DNA from: Tubiluchus corallicola
Lineage: Eukaryota > Priapulida > Priapulimorpha > Priapulimorphida > Tubiluchidae
Length of the DNA stretch: 64,000 bases
Assembly (NCBI GenBank): GCA_030141605.1
Contig: JAQGDQ010000424.1
Coordinates: 124,001 to 188,000 of the forward strand
Reading direction: 5' to 3'
The notes under the pieces were generated by a model, which was given only the letters and a program-made list of their open reading frames with translations, was not told where the DNA came from and searched no databases. Positions 1-11,800 of the stretch are shown here, piece after piece. Both the position numbers and the translations under genes were made by a program. Position 1 is the stretch's first letter, and the number at the start of each line of letters is the position of its first letter.

Positions 1-188
1 TTTTAAAAATTGTGCACAGAAATCACAGCTAAACTGTGCTAATTGCATGACCTTTCAAATGTTTTGATGATAAAGAACGAATGCGGTTGAAGTGCTGAAT
101 TATTCGAATCTATAGTTTTAGGTTCGAATCGATTTCGAACTAAAAAAACTCGTTTGAATCAAATGTGAACATTCGATTCTCACCCCTA
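1..188 (+). repeat. Dispersed TTCGAA-rich element, truncated copy
   Basis: The left edge carries part of an element seen again at 10795-11138 and, inverted, at 40229-40545. Shared landmarks are a stretch rich in TTCGAA/TCGAAT and an end reading ATTCGATTCTCACCCCT. The CACCCCT/AGGGGTG end resembles short hAT-type terminal repeats, but I cannot show target-site duplications, so the class is tentative. Confidence 0.55.
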
Positions 189-1106
189 TTTGCGACCTTG
201 CTGGCCATGGGCCTTATATGGAGATTAAATTTAAATTTGCGCAATTTTATTAAACTGAAAACCGTTTCTAGACCTCTTCTGAAGGCTTAGTTAATTAGGT
301 AAACATTTCTCGAAGGCTCTAAGCACTGTAAATTCGGTTTTGTATAAAGCACATTTGTGTGTTTGAGTAACCACATGCTGTCATCTCCGCTGTCTCAAGC
401 CATAATGTTTGGAAAAAAATCAATACATTCAACAACAAACAAAAAAGAGAGGCACTAATGAACCCAGTTGACAAAAGAACAATAGCATCTTTAAATCGGG
501 TGTAGCCAGATTTGAACACTTTTTCACTACTAGGTGGAGCCGCCGCCTTCAATTGCTCGCTATATCAAATCGGAACAAAGTCATTCATTGCTTACGATAG
601 CAGCGTGACGAATTTGCGCATTGCATTCAATTTCAAATCAAGAAATCGATATCATTGGCAAAAAAGCTATCCCCTCGAAAGAACAGATGGAAATGTGAAA
701 GTTGTGCACAGACCTGCTTCTATATTAAATTACTTTTCTGTTTTCGTTTCTCAGAGATCTTGCGTTATAAACACGAGACAGTAAATTTTGACTTCCTGAT
801 GTTCACTATTGGTGTCGAGAACAAGGATAAAATTGTTTTTATTTTTCGTTTAATGCATTAGACTGAATATTTTTATCTGAAGTTTGTTCTAGAAAAGTAT
901 TATTAGTGTTTGATGTCCATTGTCATGTCACCTGTATATATTTGTAAATAAAAGCAATAAACAAATGAGCTAAAACATCTTGATGCACTTATTTACATTA
1001 TCACTTCATAACATACAATCTGTAAATATATAAGTGTTAGTTGACGTCACAACATGTTACAATTCAACATTTAATCTTGGGAATTTCTACCCCGACACCT
1101 ACAGTG
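189..1106. other. Intronic sequence of the MADD-like gene, no feature seen
   Basis: This stretch lies upstream of the first recognised MADD exon. Short open frames near 319-861 have no family resemblance and overlap on both strands. I see nothing I can support as an exon. Confidence 0.5.
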
Positions 1107-1580
1107 TCTTTATTAAGTTAAGAGAAAGATTTGCCTCTAAATGTGAGGAAAACTAACTTTCCTTTAACTACAGTTAGTACATATCAAGTTAAGAGACAGT
1201 TTTGCCTCTAAATGTGGGGAAAACTAACTTTCCTTAGTAACTGTACGTACTAAGTTTAGAGATAGCTTTACCTCTAAATGTGGGGAAAACTTTACTTCCC
1301 TTTAACTACAGTTAGTACATATTAAGTTTAGAGATAGCTTTGTCTCTAAACGTGGGGAAAACTAACTTCCCTTTAACTACAGTTAGTACATATTAAGTTT
1401 AGAGATAGCTTTGTCTCTAAACGTGGGGAAAACTAACTTCCCTTTAACTACTGTTAGTACATATTAAGTTTAGAGATAGCTTTGCCTCTTAATGTGGGGA
1501 AAACATTACTTCCCTTTAACTACTGTTAGTACATATTAAGCTAAGAGATAGCTTTGCCTCTTAATGTGGGGAAAGACCTG
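1107..1580. repeat. 71-bp tandem repeat, 7 units, with internal hairpin
   Basis: The landmark AAGTTTAGAGA (or variants) recurs at about 1115, 1186, 1252, 1324, 1395, 1466 and 1538, giving units of 66-72 bp. Each unit contains an inverted repeat of the form GTTTAGAGA ... TCTCTAAAC with a short loop around TAGCTTTG. It lies in a MADD intron. Confidence 0.9.
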
Positions 1581-2414
1581 CCCCGTCAACTTTCACGCCT
1601 GTCAGGTCTTTCCCAAAGAGTTATTTCCTGCTTTGGACTTTATACCAGGCCTATTCATTAAACAATTACACGGTTAATAATGCGATAAGACAGGTTTCCT
1701 ATCTACATACTTGTACAATAAAACTACAGAAGTAATTATGTACTCTTTCTTTAAGTGCTTCATACAGTTATTTATACATAGCAAATAGTAATTTGCTTAC
1801 TTCGGTAATGAGTTTCCGGCGGGAGTCATTAAGTGACGACTTATTGTACCTCGAGTCATTTATACCTGCTAACTTGGGCTTCACTCTGAAGTTATAAATT
1901 TGATCTTTATATCATATTTTCAATATATAGAGCCTATGTAATCATAGTGCTGTATGCCCGTCTTATTAATTATATGATAATCTGTGTCATAAGTGTTTAT
2001 CTAATTTAATTTAACAGCGTATTTTATTCACAGCTGAATGTTTCAATCAGCAACTTATAGACGTAAGCATTTTCCATTTCTTCCTATAAATGAAACTAGA
2101 GTATATATTACCACTAATTCACTTGCAATTTCAATAGACCATAATAAAATCTAGAACCAGGCCAATATTTCTCCCTCCAACTAATGAAAAGTTTAGCATT
2201 TTCCATAACAGTATTAGACGGAGCTGTAGCTAAATGCCCCGAACGTGCCTGTGTCAAGTAAGCTCTGGAGGGGCGTGAAATATATTGCATGCTGATTGGG
2301 CAGTCTAACATAATTGACATTATGTTAGACATCAGTTGTCTAATGCAACCAACTCTCTCATTGTTTTTACATGTGTAGGCAAACCAAATCCAGTTAATGA
2401 TGTTACTCAGACAC
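1581..2414. other. Intronic sequence, nothing recognised
   Basis: AT-rich sequence without a supported exon, repeat or RNA gene. A 100-codon open frame on the minus strand near 2114-2416 shows no family resemblance and is treated as chance. Confidence 0.4.
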
Positions 2415-2560
2415 ACGGGCGTGTCAAGACTTTACGACGCCCTAGGCTGATAGTTCTGTGCCCCCCGTTTCCATTGTGAATTTATGGTTGTTTATGTAAT
2501 GAGCAGATTAAACAATTACTTGTGGTGTGTTAGAAACACTATTAATCTAGTTTTCGTAAC
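2415..2560 (+). repeat. Fragment of a GGGCGTA-ended MITE family
   Basis: This matches the left part of the element at 41307-41703 over about 140 bp, including the shared words TTGTGAATTTATGGTT and ACAATTACTTGTGGTGT-like sequence. Longer copies are at 41307-41703 (+) and 35458-35809 (inverted). Only the left end remains here. Confidence 0.7.
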
Positions 2561-2710
2561 GGTACAACACGATAACATTTGCGATTGAGCCAACTTGGCA
2601 CGAATTCATGCTCTTGTTACTAATTAAACTGAGATTTTCTGTTACTTAATTCTGGCCAGGGCTTTTGTTACGAGGTTTTATTTGATGAATTTCTATCTTT
2701 TACATTTCAG

Positions 2711-2783
2711 TGCAGAGATTTGTACAATGCAATCAAAGGTGCAATGGAGAGAGCTGCTGCTCGATGCAACAATCCCATGCCAG
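2711..2783 (+). CDS. MADD: MADD-like exon a (CRDLYNAIK exon)
   Basis: The 73-nt exon follows the acceptor TTTACATTTCAG and ends at CAG before GTGAGTA. It encodes 24 residues starting [10 protein letters not shown] and ending NNPMP and leaves one base (phase 1) for the next exon. It is the first recognisable exon in the window; earlier exons lie to the left. A (TCAA)n microsatellite begins about 11 bp after its donor. Confidence 0.85.
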
Positions 2784-2793
2784 GTGAGTAAAC

Positions 2794-2850
<57 letters not shown>

Positions 2851-5800
2851 CTTGTCGTTTAGAATTGATGCTTTCTAGCATTTCTCGTCAGTCAGCTTTA
2901 ACGAAAGAAACCGACACATTTCCTGTATAAAGTTGTAAAAAACTCGACAAATGCGATAGTTATGTCATTAATTATTGCACAAGATTTCGCATGAAACTTT
3001 TTGCAATAATTTTTTTTACTAATGTTTGAATTCTACATTTTCTTTCGCATTGTTTGACTTTTTTATCTCTTTTCCCTGTTTCTCTCTCCCGCTGTTTCCT
3101 TTTCTTCGTTGGCCCTCCTCCTTTTTCTTTCCCTCAGTTTGTCTTTTTTGTCTTTCTCTTTTTTCCCCTTTTTTATCTGTCTTTATTCCCTTTCTTCTTC
3201 TTTTTTCTATTTCTGTTGTTTTATTCCTGTCTGCGCTCTAATATCACCTATAATGTCAAGTTTATGTGATTGGGAAATTCTGAAACTTCCTACAAATCAC
3301 TCATTACTTGGAAGACGTTGTAAATTATTTTTCTGCAGGTCCGGAACTGGGCGGGGAATTTCCTGTGCAAGACATGAAAACGGGAGAAGGCGGATTACTC
3401 CAGGTGACGACGAAGGGCGTCGGTTTGCTCTTTGCAGACAGCAAGGTGGGTGATTTTCTACCGCGATGTTCCATCCCTCCTGTCGGAATTAATCTTCTTT
3501 CAAATTTCGCTGTTCAGTTTGAGAATAATTATAAATATTTGTGTGGTATGTGTCTCTGCTGTAAATTTGAATGAGTGTAATTACCAGAGAGTATTCGATA
3601 AATTACACTTTCCTTCGAAGTGACGCACTTAGGGCACCCCTTACATGTAATATATTGTTAACATGAATACAACATTTTGCGTTTTTTATGTAGGCCATTT
3701 ACAGTAACCGTAACCATCTATACCTGTTAGCAACGGTAAAGTACAAGTTTGTACAGGTAGTAGTCAATTTGCGACTGTTCGATTTTAGGACATAATTAGT
3801 AATTAAAACTAATAATAACTCATACACTTATATCTCCGACAACAGAGGGGAATTTGGCAATTGTCGGTATTTATTGATATTAAGCTAACACAGTAGCATG
3901 ACGCATAGTAATGTAGAATCAATCGTCTAATTGTCTGAAAAACGTCTAGTACGGCCCCGTTCCTGATATATAAGCTACGCACGTGTTGTTACACGCTGCT
4001 TGGTTACATTGATGTAATGATGTAAACAAGGTGACGGCCTGCCAACTAGCGCTCAGCTCGCAACACAACAGACTGTGTCCGTAGTATGCGGGACTTTGTA
4101 ACCGTGCAAATTTTGTCCGTTTCTTCCGATATTCGTAAAAGTGAAGTCCGGCATGCCGTGATATGGTTGTGTTTCCTTTTTCCTTTGAGCAAATTAATTT
4201 TAAATCGTTATCCGTTGTGACAAATTCATCTTTAGGCTCCTCCATACTCAACACGAGCATACATACAAAATCTTACATGCAGGGATGCACCATTTGAACA
4301 TACGGGTCCGACCATAGACATCTGTTGGTCTGACCATAGACATGTATCGGTCCGATCATAGACATTTATCGGTCCGACCATAGACATCTATTGATCCGAC
4401 CATAGACATTTATCGGTCCACCATAGACATCTATTGGTCTGACCATAGACATCTGTCGGTCCGACCATAGACATTTATTGGTCCGACCATAGACATGTAT
4501 CGGTGCAACCATAGACATTTATCGGTCCGACCATAGACATTTATCGGTCAGACCATAGACATCTATTGATCCGACCATAGACATTTATCGGTCCACCATA
4601 GACATCTATTGGTCTGACCATAGACATCTGTCGGTCCGACCATAGACATTTATTGGTCCGACCATAGACATCTATTGGTCCGACCATAGACATGTATCGG
4701 TCCGATCATAGACATTTATCGGTCCGACCATAGACATCTATTGATCCGACCATAGACATTTATCGGTCCACCATAGACATCTATTGGTCTGACCATAGAC
4801 ATCTGTCGGTCCGACCATAGACATTTATTGGTCCGACCATAGACATGTATCGGTGCGACCATAGACATTTATCGGTCCGACCATAGACATTTATCGGTCC
4901 GACCATAGACATCTATTGATCCGACCATAGACATTTATCGGTCCACCATAGACATCTATTGGTCTGACCATAGACATCTGTCGGTCCGACCATAGACATT
5001 TATTGGTCCGACCATAGACATCTATTGGTCTGACCATAGACATTTATTTGTCCGACCAGAGACATCTATTGAACCGACCATAAACATCTATTGGACCGAC
5101 CATAGACATCTGTATGTCCGACCTTAGACATCTACTGGTCAGACTTGTGTGAAAGTCATCTTACGACAAATTCACCGGAACAGACTGTGGTCGTAAGTTG
5201 ACAACTACCTGTACCCTGCCTTTTGGAAAATAGAATTTTAAGTTAGCTCTCATAACGCGACCGGTATTTCGGCATTCCATCAAAGCAAACTCCTCTTAGG
5301 TTAAAGCTGCAGCTTTTGACGAAAACCATTAACTCCACCGCATCTGGTTTTTTCTCACGTTTTGCAACATTAAGTGCTGTTAGTTTTAGGAACCGCTTAA
5401 CAGTAAGTGCAGTTGCGTTAGGGAATCCTACCGATGATCCATTTGAAATTTTTGCTTCAAAACAACTAAAAAACTTTCAGTTTCTTAGCATGGCTGCTTT
5501 TTATTTTGGTATTTTGTGTTTTTAATTTGCCACTTTTTTCGCGTATTCTGCGTTTTTTTTCCTACGGGCCGTTACTATGGTAACCATTACAAGCTGAAGT
5601 GTGAGCGTTTTCCGGTATCATTTGTTTGACTTTTGTTTCTTGTGGGGCTGTTGTTTTCATCGATTTTTTGAAAATCTACACCCACGCAGATTTCATCTAT
5701 ATTGATAAACGCTTCTTGTTAGTGTGGTTAGATAAACAATCAACGATATTGATTCATTATTTCTTTGCTTCTGTAGTTGAACCTGTCTTATTAGTACAAC

Positions 5801-8800
5801 TGTAATGCCAATTTGACAAGTTGATTTACAGTGAATCAAAATTAGAAGGACATCATTAGTGTCTTTCTTTTTAAATTTTGCTAACGCAATTAGTTCTGCA
5901 ACATAACATGACCGTTTGATTATGTGAAGGGTTTTGTGACAGATCTGTTCAATCCTCCTGAGAGGCACCATTTCCCTTAGATGTGTGGCTTCTTTTAAGG
6001 AGGATGCTCAGATTTTCCATTTAGAATTTCATTAGAGAAATTAAGCAAGGACTGCCTAATGAATTTCTGTCGTTGTTGAGCTGTGTCGCAGTTTTTTACT
6101 GAAGGAAATTTTTGTGCAAAATAATTGAATTTGTTGAGAAAAGTTTATTTGTTCATTGTGTTGTATAAAAATGCATGTGCGTGCGAGGGTGTGCTCATGC
6201 ACCTGTATGTGTGTGTGTGTGTGAGGGTGTGCTCATGCACCTGTATGCATGTGCGTGTGTGTGAGGGTGTGCGCATGCACCTGTGTGTGTATGTCTTCCT
6301 CAAGGTGATTAGAAAATGTAAAAATGCCGTAATTGTGGTTACGAAGCCACTACAAAGTACTAGGGACCCTTTTCACACCTTAATCTCTTTTTCTTTTTGT
6401 TTTTAACGCTTCGTTTCGCTATGACAGGAATTTGAGGTATAAAACGACATCGTATGGTGTCCACCCGTTGCATGTTGCAAGTGTAATTTTGGTTTAGGCA
6501 TATTGTACAATTGTCTGTGTGCTGCAGTAGGTTTCCCCCCTATGCACGTGGTGTACATAGTGATGCAAAGTTTTCTTGCATATTGTTCAAAACAATGTAG
6601 CACGCGTTTGCACATATTGTTCAAAACATTGTAGCACGCGTTCGCACATATTGTTCAAAACAATGTAGCACGCGTTCGCACATATTGTTCAAAACAATGT
6701 AGCACGCGTTCGCACATATTGTTCAAAACAATGTAGCAAGCGTTCGCACATATTGTTCAAAACAATGTAGCACGCGTTCGCACAATATTGTTCACTTTTG
6801 TCTAATAATGCATACAACTGAATACAGTCAACCTAAGGTACTAGGTACTCGCTTATAACGGACATTCACTTATAATGGACCATCAACTCCGGTCCCGATT
6901 TTTCGTAACGTCTTTCTTATGTAAAAGTCTTCGTATATAAGGTACTCGGATATAAGGGGCTTTCGGTTATAAGGGACGATATCTTCAGGTCCCGCGTAGT
7001 AGAAACCTAGGTAAATTACCTCGCATATAAGGGACCCAATGATCAAAGTGAAATCGGCCTTCGAACAGCTCAGTTTCACCTCACATTACTGAAGGTGCTT
7101 CCTACATGCCATTTGCACTGAATGTGTAGCAATAATGTATAAAATATGGGTAAAACTACAGAAAAGTACAGGTCCAGATACACGTAACACCCCCCCCCCC
7201 TGCCTGACTCAGCTTCGACTATAAGGGATATTGGAACCAAGGGACGGTTTTTTCCAGTCCCGAGGTGTCCCTTTTATCCAAGGTTGCCTGTACATGCTAC
7301 GCGTTTTCTACATGGGGAGATCGTATTGAAGGCTGAAAATTATCTCTTATTCTGCCAATTTTTGTATTTTTGGTCAAAATCCAAAATTGTTGCATAATTG
7401 CAGTAAATTATTATTAATACGCACTTAAATTAGTTACTATAACACCAAAAGTGGCACTAATAAGTGTAGAATTAAATTTTTTAAAACAAAGTAAAATGTG
7501 ACTAGCTTGTGCAGAATTAAGGCTCATCGTTGTCACGACAAACATTTTTTGGATATCGGTGCTTTTTTTCAAGAGACTGCGACCAGTATACTTCAGACTA
7601 CAATGAAGTCAAAGTTTATTTACTTCAATGATTAGCAGTAATATTGTGAATGTTTTCAGTGCACAATTTTTCATATAATCATTGATTATCGAATAGTCTC
7701 TTTTTCGTACGGTGTGAGACCTCAAATTGTCTTGTATTTTGATAGTTATTTAACATACGGCAACCCTGACTGAAAATGTCGTAATTACTTTCTTGTGAAA
7801 TCGTAGTTTAATGTACCGCAATTGGGTTGCCGGCTGCATAAAGTACAAATGCACACGAGTTTGAGCATTGTTAGGCATTGTTTCTGTTCTGTGTGTTGTT
7901 TGCAGAATGTCAGTGGTCGCAATGCATGTCACTACGTGACTTTGTTGTCATTAATTCAGGGAGGCCCGCAAAGATCCTTATTTTTTGTACAAGGCTGTAT
8001 TTTTGCGATTCGTGCATTAATGCATTTGCAAGCCCAAGGCATCTGCGACATTTTAGAATAGTAGGCCTTTTAACAATTTCTTTGTGCACCCACGCAGTTG
8101 CTGTAGGTCAAAGGTTAAGTGTACCACAGAAAACGCGTCTTAACTACAACCGTCACGTCTCATGTGGGCAGAGCTGAGCCGTCTGACGTATCAGCTCAAT
8201 ACTTCAGTTGTTTTACGTGGACTTTAATTAATTATGCATTAGACCATGCGTAGAGTTATTTACTAGCAGGAACTTACTTGGGAACAAGAAAAAATGAACT
8301 AGGTAAGGTTCTAGCTAGCTGCTAAAACTGTTGCTATTACAATGGCATGGGCTGAGAGGCGTTGTCAAGTGTACACAAATGCGTTGTCTGGTACACTTAA
8401 CCTTTGACCTTTTTGCGATCATCATCAATCACTGGAACTGTGAAAAGGCTTAATGTAATGGCACTATGTTTATTGTTGATTCAGTGCTACTAACAAAGCA
8501 CACAGTTTTAGACAATAACTACATATGATTTATAGTCTAAAATATCTTCAGCACAACCATTGCTTTTTGTTAAGTAAAGCATTATTACCTCGGGTCCCGA
8601 ACTCCCGTGATTTCTTAAATAGTCACACTCGCAACTTACATGTGCTGTCCGCTCCTACTTAGTTGGGCAACAACGCCTTTTCTTGCATACGAATTGGATA
8701 AAAAATGGGCGCTGCACCAGATGTGCAAACGCACAATGTAGTCATGATACTCTCATGTGTTTTACCATCAGTATGACGCAGTAGTGCTACATTGCTGTCT

Positions 8801-11800
8801 TTGCTAAACTGAAATACATGCAAAATTTCTCTAACTGGAAATTTGTCTTCCAGCAATGACGTCATTACAAATCGTGTTGTTGAACCAGTGATTAAGCTTT
8901 AAAGCTAATGTTTGAACATAACAAACTCCTTTTTTTAATGAATTGAATAATTTAGAGCATAAGTCTAATTAAGCTAATGTTTAAAAACACTGTGTTTATT
9001 CATTATGTAAGACACGATTAGATAGTTGGTTAGTTAGTAGTCAAGTCACGTAGATGGCATGGGTAGGTGCACATAGGCACGGCTCATCAATCAATGTTTT
9101 CTAATGCATAAGCAACATTACGTATGCACTATGAAGTATGTTTATGACAAAAGTGCAATTACGTTACAATACTTTTCACTTTGTTACTACATATAGTCGA
9201 GTTGCACTTTTGCAAGTGCAACCAAAATGTGCTCAAACAATGGTGCGCGCAACTTTTAAATGTGTACCATCGTTCACCAGGGGCTCTTGAAAAAATTAAG
9301 ACCCTTCCTAAGTTTTGCCGGGAAACCATTCGAGGATTTCCGTAGTTAAAGTGTTGCTTATGTGTGTAGTCTCAAAGCACAAAATTTAATATCTTTTGAT
9401 GAGGGTCTTGGAAGTAGAGTTAACAAAGGAGTTTTGTATTCTTACAAAAAAACATACAATAGTGTTACTATGGTAGCATTGCATTACCATAACGAATGAA
9501 GATAAACCATATTGCTGGAGAAGCTACACAAGTGAAATTTATGCGATGAAGATGAATTTTGACTATTTTTAAGTTGCAAAAACTTCACACATTTTTATAG
9601 TTTTGTTGGGCCTAATGTAATATTTACAGGGTCCTCACAGTCAGGGAATCCAGGCTATCCTTGAAAATACAGGCTATCCTGGAAGACAGTTTTGGTAAAG
9701 ACAATTTTGGTAAAAGTCATGGAAAATGATGAAAATGGTGCGAAAAGTCAGGGAAATTGGAATATTTTTGGAACCGTGAACTGATATTTTTCCAACCATA
9801 TTTCCCAGTGAATGATGCTCAAACAAAATTTTGCTATGGCAGGCTCCCAGTTTCAATTTCTGTTCCAAAAATAATGATTGGATTAAGAAAGTTTATTTAA
9901 TGTGATTAGTGTAGTTTATTTAGCGCTACTGGAACTGTGCCTACATGCCAGTATATGTAATGTTAGATTGGTCCATAGGCAGACATGTTTGAATATGTAT
10001 ACTGGTAATGCTATTTCTGTTTATCTTGGTCATGGAAAATCAACATTTGGTCAGGGAAAAGTCAGGGAGGTTTATTTTGAAATTCCGTGATAACCCTGAA
10101 TTTGCATCACCTATTTTTTCTGCATAAGATTTTGAGTGATTTAAAAATTTTAATTGTTTTTTTCTAAATACGAGTCTCGTGTATTTTTTAACGTTGCGTG
10201 ATTTCTTAGATGGCTTGTGCAAAATTGGAGCACTAAAGTTTTGTTTTGGCCCCCAGCTTTGTTCATAAATTGCTTTGTGTTGTTGCAGTGAAGCATCTTT
10301 GCTTTTGGGTTTTTTATTTGCATTGTGAAATTGCTTCGTTTTGATTACATGCATGACTTTGCACGTGTGCTGTGCGCAGTTAGTATACGATTAGTTGCAG
10401 GTTATATAATTTCCGTTCTTTTTTATTTTGCCCACTTGCTTGCCCGCTTGCTTGTTTGTCTGTTTAGTTTTTGTTTGAAAATATAAGGCACATTTTAATT
10501 CCTGACTGTGCCACATAGCGGTCATTTCATGTCACAGGTAACTGCAGTTTCTCATAACACCTGTGCATGCGTAGTCATAGATACGGGTATGATTACAGCA
10601 CTATAAACAGTCATAGATATGATTGCAGTTTGAGAAGCATGACAACAGCATTGTACCTAGTCATAGTCAGCAGACAATATCGTATTTTTGACCATCTCAC
10701 AGGAATGTGGTCACTAATGCGGTCAAATTGTCCCGTTAAAAGCGTTTGGCTTGTTATCAAATATTATACACAAATCTACCAGAAAACATTTTTTGAATCG
10801 AATTTTTGATGATTGAACTCGAATCAAATCGAATTTGAATTCGGTCGTAAAGATTTTCGAATACGTTTTCGAATCATTCATAGAAAAGCGGTCTCACAAA
10901 GATCATGCATATTGCTTTGTTTTATTCTGCAGTAAATGCACTAATAATTTGTTTAAAAATTTTGCACAGCAATATTGTGATAATTGCCTACCGTTTCAAA
11001 GGTTTTAATGATAAAGAACATATGAAGTTGAAGTGGTAAATTATTCAAATCTATGTTGGAATCGAATTTTAAATCAAAAAGTCACTTGACCCGAATTCGA
11101 ATGTTCAAATTCGATTTAAACATTCATTGCTCACCCCGCCGACTCTTCAATGCATTTGTAACTCGTATCTCATGTACAACTGTGAAATGTGAGGTTTAAC
11201 TGCAATACAGGAAACAGCAATAAATGTGTTTCACAGACGTCTGCTCAGAAATCTTAAAAATGAAATGGCCTTATATAATTTTAAATGAGCAGCTGTATAA
11301 CAGAACCAAAGAAGAATACTGGAGCACAAAAACCAGAATCAGAAGGCGAAGATAGGAGGGTAGGACATTTAATGATATTGCCAGAAACGACACCAGTAAG
11401 ATTAGCATTGAACATTGGAGCACTAAAATCAGAATCAGAAGACTAAGATGGGTTGGACATTTAATGAGATTGCCAGAAACAACGCCAGTAAGATTAGCAC
11501 TGAACATTGGAGCACTAAAATCAGAATCAGAAGACTAAGATGGGTAGGACATTTAATGAGATTGCCAGAAACAATGCCAGTAAGATTAGCACTGAACATT
11601 GGAGCACTAAAATCAGAATCAGAAGACTAAGATGGGTAGGACATTTAATGATATTGTCAGAAACAATACCAGTAAGATTAGCACTAAACGAGGCACTGAA
11701 ACCTGCTAACCGACCTCCAGGCAAAACCAAAAACAACCTAGATATCAAGAATTAATAAAAATTTACAACAGGTGGAACCAAACCTAACATTAGCATCACA

